Assembly: GCA_025934595.1 (NCBI GenBank)
Contig: JAICXU010000141.1
Span: 1 to 7,334 of the forward strand
Direction of reading: 5' to 3'
Length of the DNA: 7,334 bases
Origin: Polyangiaceae bacterium
GTDB lineage: Bacteria; Myxococcota_A; Polyangia; Polyangiales; Polyangiaceae
Part shown: one piece after another, positions 1 to 5,642 of the stretch
Position numbering within the stretch: position 1 is the first letter of the stretch
Layout: every line of letters begins with the position of its first letter
Program-made: the position numbers and the translations under genes
Notes under the pieces: model-generated
Told to the model about the DNA's origin: nothing
Seen by the model: only the letters and a program-made list of their open reading frames with translations
Databases searched by the model: none

Positions 1-502
1 AAAATGCGGCGATCGAGGCGTGCTCCGCCGCGGCTTCGCGCGCCCACTCGATCGCGAGCGCGTCGCGCTCCTCGCGCGTCCACAGATCCAAATTTGGTTG
101 CGTCGATCCGTTCCAATCTTCGCGCGCGCTCGTTTTTGCCACGCGAGCTTCGCCTTCCACGCGAAGAGGGCGGCCGAGAAACGGCATCGGCCGAAAGGCA
201 GTGCCGCCGTCGGGAAGCTTCACCTCGCGCATGCCTTGCGGGTGCAGCGGACCGATGGGCACGGGCTGCCCGGGCGTCGTCGTCGCAAGCGCGGCATCGC
301 TCGTCGCGGCGGCCGTCGACGTCGCGATCGTGCCCGCGCTGGACGAGCTCGCGGTGGGCGCGGGGATGGTCGCCGTGGTCGTCGGCGCGGTGTCCGGCGA
401 TGCGGCGCTCCCATGGCACCCTGCGATCGCGCTCGCGTCGAGAGCGATGCCCATCGCGAGAAGAAATCGAGCCTGAAGACGCAGAGATTCGCGGACGCGC
501 AT
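1..502 (-). CDS. Ferritin-like domain lipoprotein (partial, C-terminus beyond window)
   Basis: This reading frame is open from ATG at 502 to the left edge, giving 167 residues with no stop. Residues 1-29 look like a lipoprotein signal peptide: an Arg-rich start (MRVRESLRLQAR), a hydrophobic stretch, then a lipobox-like AIAGC with Cys29 as the lipidation site. Residues 31-77 form a low-complexity Thr/Ala/Ser/Pro linker, as often seen between a lipid anchor and a folded domain. Residues 78-140 contain a Gly/Pro-rich segment with RPLRVEGEAR and a W-N-G-S motif. Residues 141-167 begin a helix ending EHASIAAF (Glu160, His161), which resembles the first metal-ligand helix of ferritin-like proteins common in Polyangia; the second-helix DExxHA ligands would lie outside the window. 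It starts 31 bp after the mlaC-like stop, so it is probably the last or a late gene of that operon. A GTG at 517 is an alternative start; neither start has a clear Shine-Dalgarno. Substrate and role are unknown. Confidence 0.72.
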   Translation of the reverse strand, partial: MRVRESLRLQARFLLAMGIALDASAIAGCHGSAASPDTAPTTTATIPAPTASSSSAGTIATSTAAATSDAALATTTPGQPVPIGPLHPQGMREVKLPDGGTAFRPMPFLGRPLRVEGEARVAKTSAREDWNGSTQPNLDLWTREERDALAIEWAREAAAEHASIAAF

Positions 503-533
503 CGCGCGAGAGTACACGTCTTGCGAAGGCTGG

Positions 534-1172
534 TTATTCCTTCTTGTTGATCTTGTCGTTCAACATCTTGACGGCCGCGGGACAACCCTCGTTCGACAGC
601 TTCTTGTTGAGCGAATCGTAATAATTTTTCGTGACGCTCGCGCCTTCCGCCACCATGTCGACGACCTTCGGATCTCCCGACGCGCGCACGAGGTAGTCGA
701 CCTGGATCTCCGGATCGCGCACGTTGATCTTCGACTTCGCGAGGCTCCGCACGCGGCTGTCGCCGAGCGGCGAAGGCTTGATGGATTTGTACGTGACGTT
801 GTAGTCGAGCGTCTTCTTGATCGTCTTCTTGTAGCTCTTTTGCAAAACGAGCCGGAGGAGCCGCGTCAGCTCCGCTTGCTGCGCGGGCGTGACCTTCGCG
901 TTCCAGTTCGTGCAGCCGGGGATGGCGGGCGGGCAGGGCTGGCCGAGCGAGCGGCGCGCGAACTCGTCGTAGTCGACGAACGAGTCGATGAGCGCGTTCT
1001 GCGCCGACTCACCTTGGTTCGCGCGGAGCGAGGCTTCCATCGCCGCCTCTTCTTTTTGGATGAACGCGAGCGCCGAGGCGTCGTCGGCTTGCGCGGTGGA
1101 GCCCATCAAAAAAACGGTGCCGAGCACGGCAAGAGCCTGCGCTCCAATCTTGAGCACGGAGGAGCGCTTCAT
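534..1172 (-). CDS. mlaC: MlaC/Ttg2D-like periplasmic phospholipid-binding protein
   Basis: A 212-residue protein, close to the usual MlaC length of about 210. MlaC proteins shuttle phospholipid through the periplasm between outer-membrane and inner-membrane Mla complexes. Residues 1-29 are a Sec signal peptide: MKRSS, a hydrophobic core to FLMG, and an STAQA cleavage site before Asp-Asp. Family landmarks are the FVDYDEFARRSLG segment (65-77), a W followed by TPAQQAEL (90-101), the VDYLVR strand (158-163) and the hallmark KVVDMVAEGASVTKNYYDSL (169-188). Between the conserved SLG and W there is an insertion carrying Cys80 and Cys87; a third Cys is at 197. An in-frame ATG at 1205 (MNPVKRPTSYT extension) would leave only 23 bp after the kinase stop and has a weak GGGG upstream. 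The 1172 start was chosen because it gives a standard-length signal peptide; neither start has a good Shine-Dalgarno. No mlaDEF genes are visible in the window. Confidence 0.86.
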   Translation of the reverse strand: MKRSSVLKIGAQALAVLGTVFLMGSTAQADDASALAFIQKEEAAMEASLRANQGESAQNALIDSFVDYDEFARRSLGQPCPPAIPGCTNWNAKVTPAQQAELTRLLRLVLQKSYKKTIKKTLDYNVTYKSIKPSPLGDSRVRSLAKSKINVRDPEIQVDYLVRASGDPKVVDMVAEGASVTKNYYDSLNKKLSNEGCPAAVKMLNDKINKKE

Positions 1173-1228
1173 CGTGTACGAGGTAGGGCGTTTCACGGGG
1201 TTCATGTATTGCCCCGTTGGACGAGAAG

Positions 1229-2566
1229 TCAACCTGCCCCATTCACCGCGCCGGAGGCCGCTATTTCCAGCGCTTTCGTGCTCTTCGGGAGGATCACGCG
1301 GAACAGCGCGCCCGCTGAGGTAGAGCCCACCGAAATCGACGCACCGAAGGGAGCGTGCTCGTCGATGATGCGCTTCACGACGGCGAGACCGATGCCCGCG
1401 CCGTGCGAACGCGTCGTGTAGAACGCATCGAAAATTCGTCCGCGGGCCTCGTCGCTCAGGCCGGGTCCCGAGTCTTGCACCTCGAGCTCGATGGAGGTCG
1501 AGCGCGATACGAGCCTGACCTCGACTTTTCCTTGCTCCGGCGAAGCCTGTACGGCGTTGCGCACCAGGTTCCACAAGACTTGTCGGATTTGCGCGCCGTC
1601 ACATCGGGCGAGCGCAGGCTCGTCGGCAGCGTGGATTTCGATCGGCACATTTCCGCCATTTTCGGATCGCCGCGCGAGCGCCACCACCTCGCGCGCGAGC
1701 GCGCCGACATCGACGTCAGCGATTTCTGCTGGGCGTGGTCGCGAAAGATCGAGCATGTCGCTGACGAGCTCGTTCAAGCGCGCCGCTTCACGATGCACGA
1801 TCGCACAGAGCTGCTTTTCTTCTTCGGAGAGCGCCGTCGACTCGCGCAGCATCTCGACCGACCCGGAGATCGACCCGAGCGGATTTCGGATTTCGTGCGC
1901 GAGCCAGGCGGCGATGCGTCCGAGCTCCGCGAGGCGCTCCGCTTCGTGCGCACGAACCTCCGCTTTTTCCAGCGCGCCGCCCGTGATGCGCAAACGCTCC
2001 GCGAGATACGCGGCGAGAACGGCGACGAAGAGAATGCCGAGGCCATTGACCAAGATCGGATAGCCGAGCTCCGTGAACGCGAGGACATGGATGTCGCGCG
2101 TCTGATCGGCAGGCGGCATGATGAAGCCGAGCTCGGTGCCCGCGATGAGCGCGCCGTAGAGAGCAAGCCCCGAAGCCGCCGCGATCGTCGCGCCGCGAGC
2201 GCCGATGAGGATCGCGCCGACGAGGCACGTCAGCGCGTAGAACGACGTCGCGCCGCTCGTCGCTCCACCGGACACGTACACGATCGCGGTCCACGTCGCT
2301 TGATCGAGGATGATTTGCGCCATCGCGAGCTGTCGCGGAAATTTTTTCGCTCGAAGCACGAGCGCGTACACGCCGCCGAGCGCGTACGAGACGCCGATGG
2401 ACGAAAAGACGATGCGAAGGCTGAAAGGATAGCGTTCGAGCTGTCCGCCGAAATAGAGGAACGCGAGCGCTCCGAGGAGCAGCGTCAAGAACGCGAGGCG
2501 AAGCCCCGTGATCCACGCGAGACGTCCGTAGAGCGCTTCGTCGATGGCCCGGGGCTCGAGAGCCAC
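1229..2566 (-). CDS. pilS: PilS-like membrane sensor histidine kinase
   Basis: A 445-residue sensor kinase starting at GTG. Residues 22-190 hold about six hydrophobic membrane segments (near 22-40, 50-72, 81-98, 107-123, 124-144 and 169-190), the topology of PilS. A short charged coiled linker (190-215) leads directly to the HisKA domain with H-box LAHEIRNPL (phospho-acceptor His224). The HATPase domain has an N-box LWNLVRNAVQA (Asn333, Asn337), a G1 box DSGPGL (365-370), an F-box FDAFYTT (379-385) and a G2 box GAGIGL (389-394), so it appears catalytically complete. No PAS domain is visible. It begins 4 bp after the pilC stop, behind an SD-like sequence. In Myxococcus xanthus pilS follows pilC and, with the NtrC-type regulator PilR, controls pilin expression; that order supports the name. 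No response regulator is in the window, so the partner is unknown. It could also be another NtrB/AtoS-type kinase that happens to sit beside pilC. Confidence 0.82.
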   Translation of the reverse strand: MALEPRAIDEALYGRLAWITGLRLAFLTLLLGALAFLYFGGQLERYPFSLRIVFSSIGVSYALGGVYALVLRAKKFPRQLAMAQIILDQATWTAIVYVSGGATSGATSFYALTCLVGAILIGARGATIAAASGLALYGALIAGTELGFIMPPADQTRDIHVLAFTELGYPILVNGLGILFVAVLAAYLAERLRITGGALEKAEVRAHEAERLAELGRIAAWLAHEIRNPLGSISGSVEMLRESTALSEEEKQLCAIVHREAARLNELVSDMLDLSRPRPAEIADVDVGALAREVVALARRSENGGNVPIEIHAADEPALARCDGAQIRQVLWNLVRNAVQASPEQGKVEVRLVSRSTSIELEVQDSGPGLSDEARGRIFDAFYTTRSHGAGIGLAVVKRIIDEHAPFGASISVGSTSAGALFRVILPKSTKALEIAASGAVNGAG

Positions 2567-2570
2567 GGCG

Positions 2571-3785
2571 CTATCCGCCTTTGATCTTGCCCGCGATGCT
2601 GAAGATCGGCAGGTACATCGCGATGAGCACGACGCCGACGGTGCCGCCGATGCCGACCATCATCGCGGGCTCGATGAGGCTCGTCAGCGCTGCGACGGCG
2701 ACGTCGACCTCTTCTTCGTAGAAGTCGGCGATCTTCGAGAGCATCGCATCGAGCGCTCCGGTTTGCTCGCCGACGCCGACCATCTGCACGACCATCGGCG
2801 GAAAAATGTTCGTCTCCGTGAGCGGGCCCGCCATGTTCTTGCCTTCGCTGATGCGGAGGCGCGTGTAGAGAATGGCTTCCTCGACGATCACGTTTCCAGC
2901 CGTTTTTGCGACGATTTCGAGCGCGTCGAGGATGGGCACGCCGGACGAAAGCAGCGTGCCGAGCGTGCGCGTGAAGCGCGCGACCGCGATCTTGCGGAGG
3001 ACGTTGCCGATGATCGGCAGCTTCAAAAACACGCGGTGGTAGATCTTTTTGCCGCGCGGATTTTTGTACGAATAGACGACGGCGGTGACGAAGGCGATGA
3101 GCCCCAAGATCATGAAGATGATGTTGCCGACGAAGAACTCCGACACGGCGATGACGCCCGACGTGAGCGCGGGAAGGTCGTCTTTCGAGCCGAGGTCTTT
3201 GAAGATGTTCTTGAACGAAGGAATGACGAACCCGAGCAAGATGCACATGACGCCCAAGAACACGAAGAGGACGACGCTCGGATACACCATGGCGCCGCGC
3301 ACCTGCCGCGCGAGCTTCATGGCCTTTTCGTTGTAGACGGCGAGCCGATTCAGGATCGTGTCGAGAATGCCGCCGACCTCGCCCGCTTGGACGAGGTTCG
3401 TGTAGAGCGCATCGAATACCTTGGGATGTCGCCGGAGCGAATCGCTGAACGTCGAACCTTGCTCGACGCTCGACTTGATGTCCTTGAGGACGTCCGCGAA
3501 GTGTTTGTTGTCGGTCTGACCTTGCAGGATGTCGAGGCACTGCACGATGGGAAGTCCGGCGTCGATCATCGTCGCGAAGAGGCGCGTGAACGTGACGAGA
3601 TCTTTTCCGCTGACGCCGCTTCCGAATTGCGGAAGCTTGAGCTCGCGTGGCTTCTTCTTGACCTTCGTCGGCGTGAGCTGTTGCTGCCGAAGACGGGCCT
3701 CGACGGCATCTTCGCTCTCCGCCTCCATCGCTCCTTTTCGGAGCTCGCCGGTGCGGGCGCGCGCTTCCCAGACCCACTCGGCCAT
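2571..3785 (-). CDS. pilC: Type IV pilus inner-membrane platform protein PilC
   Basis: A 404-residue protein of normal PilC/GspF length. PilC sits in the inner membrane and couples the PilB/PilT motor ATPases to pilin assembly and retraction. The N-terminal cytoplasmic part begins MAEWVWEARARTGELRKG, the typical family opening. Two tandem T2SSF domains follow, at about 65-189 and 268-391. Each carries the repeated Gly-Glu-x-x-Gly-x-Leu signature: AGEVGGIL (134-141) and VGEQTGAL (338-345). Membrane segments lie near 167-189, 217-239 and 369-392, and the protein ends in MYLPIFSIAGKIKGG, the usual PilC tail. The ATG at 3785 is the only start that keeps the family N-terminus. No Shine-Dalgarno lies upstream, but a promoter-like sequence sits almost on the start codon. 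The gene is head-to-head with the serine hydrolase gene and is followed 4 bp later by the kinase. A GspF of a type II secretion system is the alternative; the adjacent PilS-like kinase favours the pilus role. Confidence 0.94.
   Translation of the reverse strand: MAEWVWEARARTGELRKGAMEAESEDAVEARLRQQQLTPTKVKKKPRELKLPQFGSGVSGKDLVTFTRLFATMIDAGLPIVQCLDILQGQTDNKHFADVLKDIKSSVEQGSTFSDSLRRHPKVFDALYTNLVQAGEVGGILDTILNRLAVYNEKAMKLARQVRGAMVYPSVVLFVFLGVMCILLGFVIPSFKNIFKDLGSKDDLPALTSGVIAVSEFFVGNIIFMILGLIAFVTAVVYSYKNPRGKKIYHRVFLKLPIIGNVLRKIAVARFTRTLGTLLSSGVPILDALEIVAKTAGNVIVEEAILYTRLRISEGKNMAGPLTETNIFPPMVVQMVGVGEQTGALDAMLSKIADFYEEEVDVAVAALTSLIEPAMMVGIGGTVGVVLIAMYLPIFSIAGKIKGG
2574..2582 (-). promoter_or_regulatory. 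Ribosome binding site for the PilS-like kinase
   Basis: On the minus strand the sequence reads AAAGGCGGA, one mismatch from AAAGGAGGA, with 7 bases to the GTG at 2566. It lies within the last codons of pilC, so translation of the kinase is likely coupled to pilC. It supports the GTG start, for which no ATG alternative exists nearby. Confidence 0.6.
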
Positions 3786-3793
3786 CGTGAATC

Positions 3794-3823
3794 ATAGTAT
3801 CGAGGTGCCGGGGATGAGGTCAA
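3794..3823 (-). promoter_or_regulatory. Candidate sigma70-type promoter for pilC
   Basis: On the minus strand TTGACC (3823-3818, one mismatch from TTGACA) is followed 18 bases later by TACTAT (3799-3794, 4 of 6 matches to TATAAT). GATACT (3801-3796) gives 16-bp spacing instead, and TATGAT (3796-3791, 5 of 6) gives 21 bp, which is too long. Transcription from this site would start within a few bases of the pilC ATG at 3785, so the mRNA would be leaderless or nearly so, fitting the lack of a Shine-Dalgarno. The -35 element overlaps the start of the divergent hydrolase gene. This rests on short motif matches only. Confidence 0.35.
3802..3807 (+). promoter_or_regulatory. Ribosome binding site for the serine hydrolase
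   Basis: GAGGTG lies about 6-8 bases before the ATG at 3814 and supports that start. A second GAGGT at 3816-3820 precedes another in-frame ATG at 3829 with 8-base spacing, so either ATG could be used; the difference is five residues. Confidence 0.55.
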
Positions 3824-4881
3824 AGTCGATGCGACTTACGGAAGGCCGGGTTCTAGCGCGGGAATGTAACGAAGTAGCCCACCGCATCGTGGCGAGCGGC
3901 GTCGCGCCCATCGCGGCCGCGGGCTTTGCGACGCCGAAACAAGGGATTTTTGCGGGTGGATCCGTCGATACGATCTTCGACCTCGCCAGTCTCACGAAGC
4001 CCATGACGGCGGTGGCGATCGCGCGAAGCCCGCTCGGGCGTCACGAAAAATTGGGCGATGTGCTGCCCGAGACGAAGGGCACGGCGAGCGCGGACGCGAC
4101 GATCGAGCTCTGCCTCTCGCATCGCGCGGGCCTCGAGGCGCACCTGAAGCTGTGGCTTCGTGAAAACATGCATAATACATCCATTTTGCAGGAAGCGGCG
4201 AATGCGCGACGCATCGATGCGCAAGGCGCGTATCCGCCCGAGGGCTTCCCGCCGGTTTACAGCGATCTCGGATATCTCCTCGCGGGCGCGGCGCTCGCGC
4301 GCCGGATGAACGCGGTGGATGCGGGAGCGGCGATCGAAGACCTCCTCATCGCGCCGCTCGGCCTCGAGGACGATCTCGGTACGGCGCGCGATCTCGAAGC
4401 GCGCGGCATCGACATGTCGAGTCGATCGGCGCCGACGGAGGATGCTCCATGGCGTGGCGGCGTCGTGCGCGGTCGCGTGCACGACGAAAACGCGTGGGCG
4501 ATCACGCGCGAGGGAGGGTCGGGTCACGCCGGTATGTTCGGAACGATCGGCGGCGTTCTCGCGTTCGGCCTCGATGTTCTTTCCCACACGAAGGAGCTCG
4601 AGTGGCTTCTCCGCGAGCGTCCGGGCGGGTCGTTGCGCGCCGGGTTCGACGGCAAGAGCGAATCCGGATCCAGCGCTGGTTCGGTGTGCGGGCCGCGCAC
4701 GTTCGGTCATCTGGGATTCACCGGCACGAGCCTCTGGATCGATCCCGACAGCGAGATCGTGGTCGCGCTACTCACGAATCGAGTGCATCCTACGCGAGAA
4801 AATACGGCCATTCGTGATGCGAGGCCGATCGCTCACGACGCTCTCTTCCGTGCCGCCAAGATGCTAAGGTCCGGCGCGTGA
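3814..4881 (+). CDS. Beta-lactamase-family serine hydrolase (class C/PBP4*-like)
   Basis: A 355-residue protein of the serine beta-lactamase/esterase/D,D-peptidase superfamily. The catalytic SxxK is S59-L-T-K62 within FDLASLTKP; the second motif is Y149-S-D, a variant of YxN often seen in this subgroup; the third, replacing KTG, is HLGFTGTS (299-306). Other subgroup marks are LSHRAGLEAH (101-110) and the VHDENAW...GHAGMFGT region (222-244). These features place it nearer to YbbE/EstB-type hydrolases than to true AmpC beta-lactamases. No signal peptide or membrane segment is seen, so it is probably cytoplasmic; the substrate is unknown (ester, amide or peptidoglycan fragment). Residues 116-125 are encoded by an unusually A/T-rich patch near 4163-4187. 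It starts 28 bp from the divergent pilC start and its stop overlaps the exonuclease start by 4 bp, so the two are likely co-translated. Confidence 0.87.
   Translation: MRSKSMRLTEGRVLARECNEVAHRIVASGVAPIAAAGFATPKQGIFAGGSVDTIFDLASLTKPMTAVAIARSPLGRHEKLGDVLPETKGTASADATIELCLSHRAGLEAHLKLWLRENMHNTSILQEAANARRIDAQGAYPPEGFPPVYSDLGYLLAGAALARRMNAVDAGAAIEDLLIAPLGLEDDLGTARDLEARGIDMSSRSAPTEDAPWRGGVVRGRVHDENAWAITREGGSGHAGMFGTIGGVLAFGLDVLSHTKELEWLLRERPGGSLRAGFDGKSESGSSAGSVCGPRTFGHLGFTGTSLWIDPDSEIVVALLTNRVHPTRENTAIRDARPIAHDALFRAAKMLRSGA
4865..4870 (+). promoter_or_regulatory. Ribosome binding site for xthA
   Basis: TAAGGT ends 7 bases before the GTG at 4878 and lies inside the end of the hydrolase gene. It supports the GTG start, which forms a GTGA stop/start overlap. 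Confidence 0.5.
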
Positions 4882-5627
4882 AGCTCGTCACGTGGAACGT
4901 CAACGGCATTCGCGCGCGCGAAGCCGAGGTGCTCGCGCTCCTCGAAGAAGAAGCGCCCGACGTGATGATGCTGCAAGAAACCAAGGCGAGCCTCGAGCAA
5001 TTGCCGCCGTCGCTCCACGGCCTCGGCGCGCTCCCGAGCTACCACGCGATCTGGCACGGCAACGCGGGCTACTCGGGCGTCGCGATCCTCACGAAGAAGG
5101 GAACGTTCGACCCGCCGCGCGACGCGAAGCCGCCGTTCGATTTCGAGACGCGCGTCGTCGAAGCGCACGCAGGCGACTGGGTGTTCGTGACGATGTACGC
5201 GCCGAACGGCGGCAAGGATTACGCGGCGAAGCTCGGGTTCTACAAAGCGCTCGCCGACTATCCGAAAATGTTCGAGGGCAAGAAGCTCGTCATCGCCGGC
5301 GACCTGAACATCGCACGCGCCGACATCGACTTGCATCCGAAGGAACGAAAGCCGAACGCGATCGGGCAGCGTCCCGACGAGCGCGATCTCTTCGAGTCGT
5401 TCATCGAAGGCGGCAAGCTCGTCGACGTGTGTCGCAAGCTCGCTCCGGAAGACGATCGCATGTTTTCGTGGTGGCCGTACTGGCGACAAGCGCGCGAGAA
5501 GAACGTGGGCTGGCGCATCGATTACGTCCTCGCAAACGAGCCGCTGGCGTCGAGCGCGAAAGAGAGCCGAATTCGGCGCGATTTCGGCACGAGCGATCAC
5601 GGTCCGGTCGTCGTGACGTTCGACTGA
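4878..5627 (+). CDS. xthA: Exodeoxyribonuclease III (AP endonuclease)
   Basis: A 249-residue protein of the EEP/ExoIII family, which cleaves DNA 5' of abasic sites and degrades duplex DNA 3' to 5' in base-excision repair. All active-site motifs are visible: WNVNG with Asn7, LQETK with the metal-binding Glu34, MYAPN with Tyr107, GDLNIA with Asp142 and Asn144, WRIDYVL with Asp215, and the C-terminal SDHGPV with Asp240-His241. FSWWPYW (196-202) fits the ExoIII DNA-binding loop, where F-S-W-W is standard. Length is normal for the family (about 250-270). It starts at GTG, overlapping the hydrolase stop by 4 bp, and the UbiB-family gene follows 15 bp after its stop. The protein appears complete and soluble. 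The family member could be Xth- or ExoA-type, but the enzymatic assignment is secure. Confidence 0.95.
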   Translation: MKLVTWNVNGIRAREAEVLALLEEEAPDVMMLQETKASLEQLPPSLHGLGALPSYHAIWHGNAGYSGVAILTKKGTFDPPRDAKPPFDFETRVVEAHAGDWVFVTMYAPNGGKDYAAKLGFYKALADYPKMFEGKKLVIAGDLNIARADIDLHPKERKPNAIGQRPDERDLFESFIEGGKLVDVCRKLAPEDDRMFSWWPYWRQAREKNVGWRIDYVLANEPLASSAKESRIRRDFGTSDHGPVVVTFD

Positions 5628-5642
5628 TACGCTTCTCTCGTC

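Noticed and set aside
423..430. GCGATCGC palindromes (also 4015-4022, 6618-6625, 7317-7324)
   Set aside because: Few, irregularly spaced and within coding sequence; expected from the GC-rich codon use rather than a repeat family.
503..533. Possible terminator between mlaC and the lipoprotein gene
   Set aside because: No stem-loop followed by a T run is visible, and the same holds for the other short gaps in the window.
4..621. Plus-strand open frames at the left edge
   Set aside because: Arg/Ser-rich composition without domains. The minus-strand frame has a signal peptide, lipobox, linker and ferritin-like motif, so it is the real gene.
1173..1574. N-terminal extension of the mlaC frame to 1574
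   Set aside because: It would overlap about 350 bases of the kinase catalytic domain, is Arg-rich, and would bury the signal peptide.
1355..2584. 409-codon plus-strand open frame opposite the sensor kinase
   Set aside because: It is rich in Arg, Glu and Asp with no recognisable domain, and lies fully antisense to a kinase with complete motifs. It is a shadow of GC-biased codon use.
2544..3797. 417-codon plus-strand open frame opposite pilC
   Set aside because: Highly charged, no domain, antisense to an intact pilC; a compositional shadow.
4163..4187. A/T-rich patch with CATAAT (4171-4176), possible internal promoter
   Set aside because: No matching -35 at 16-18 bases and no extended -10; it is more than 700 bases from xthA, and the protein reads through normally.
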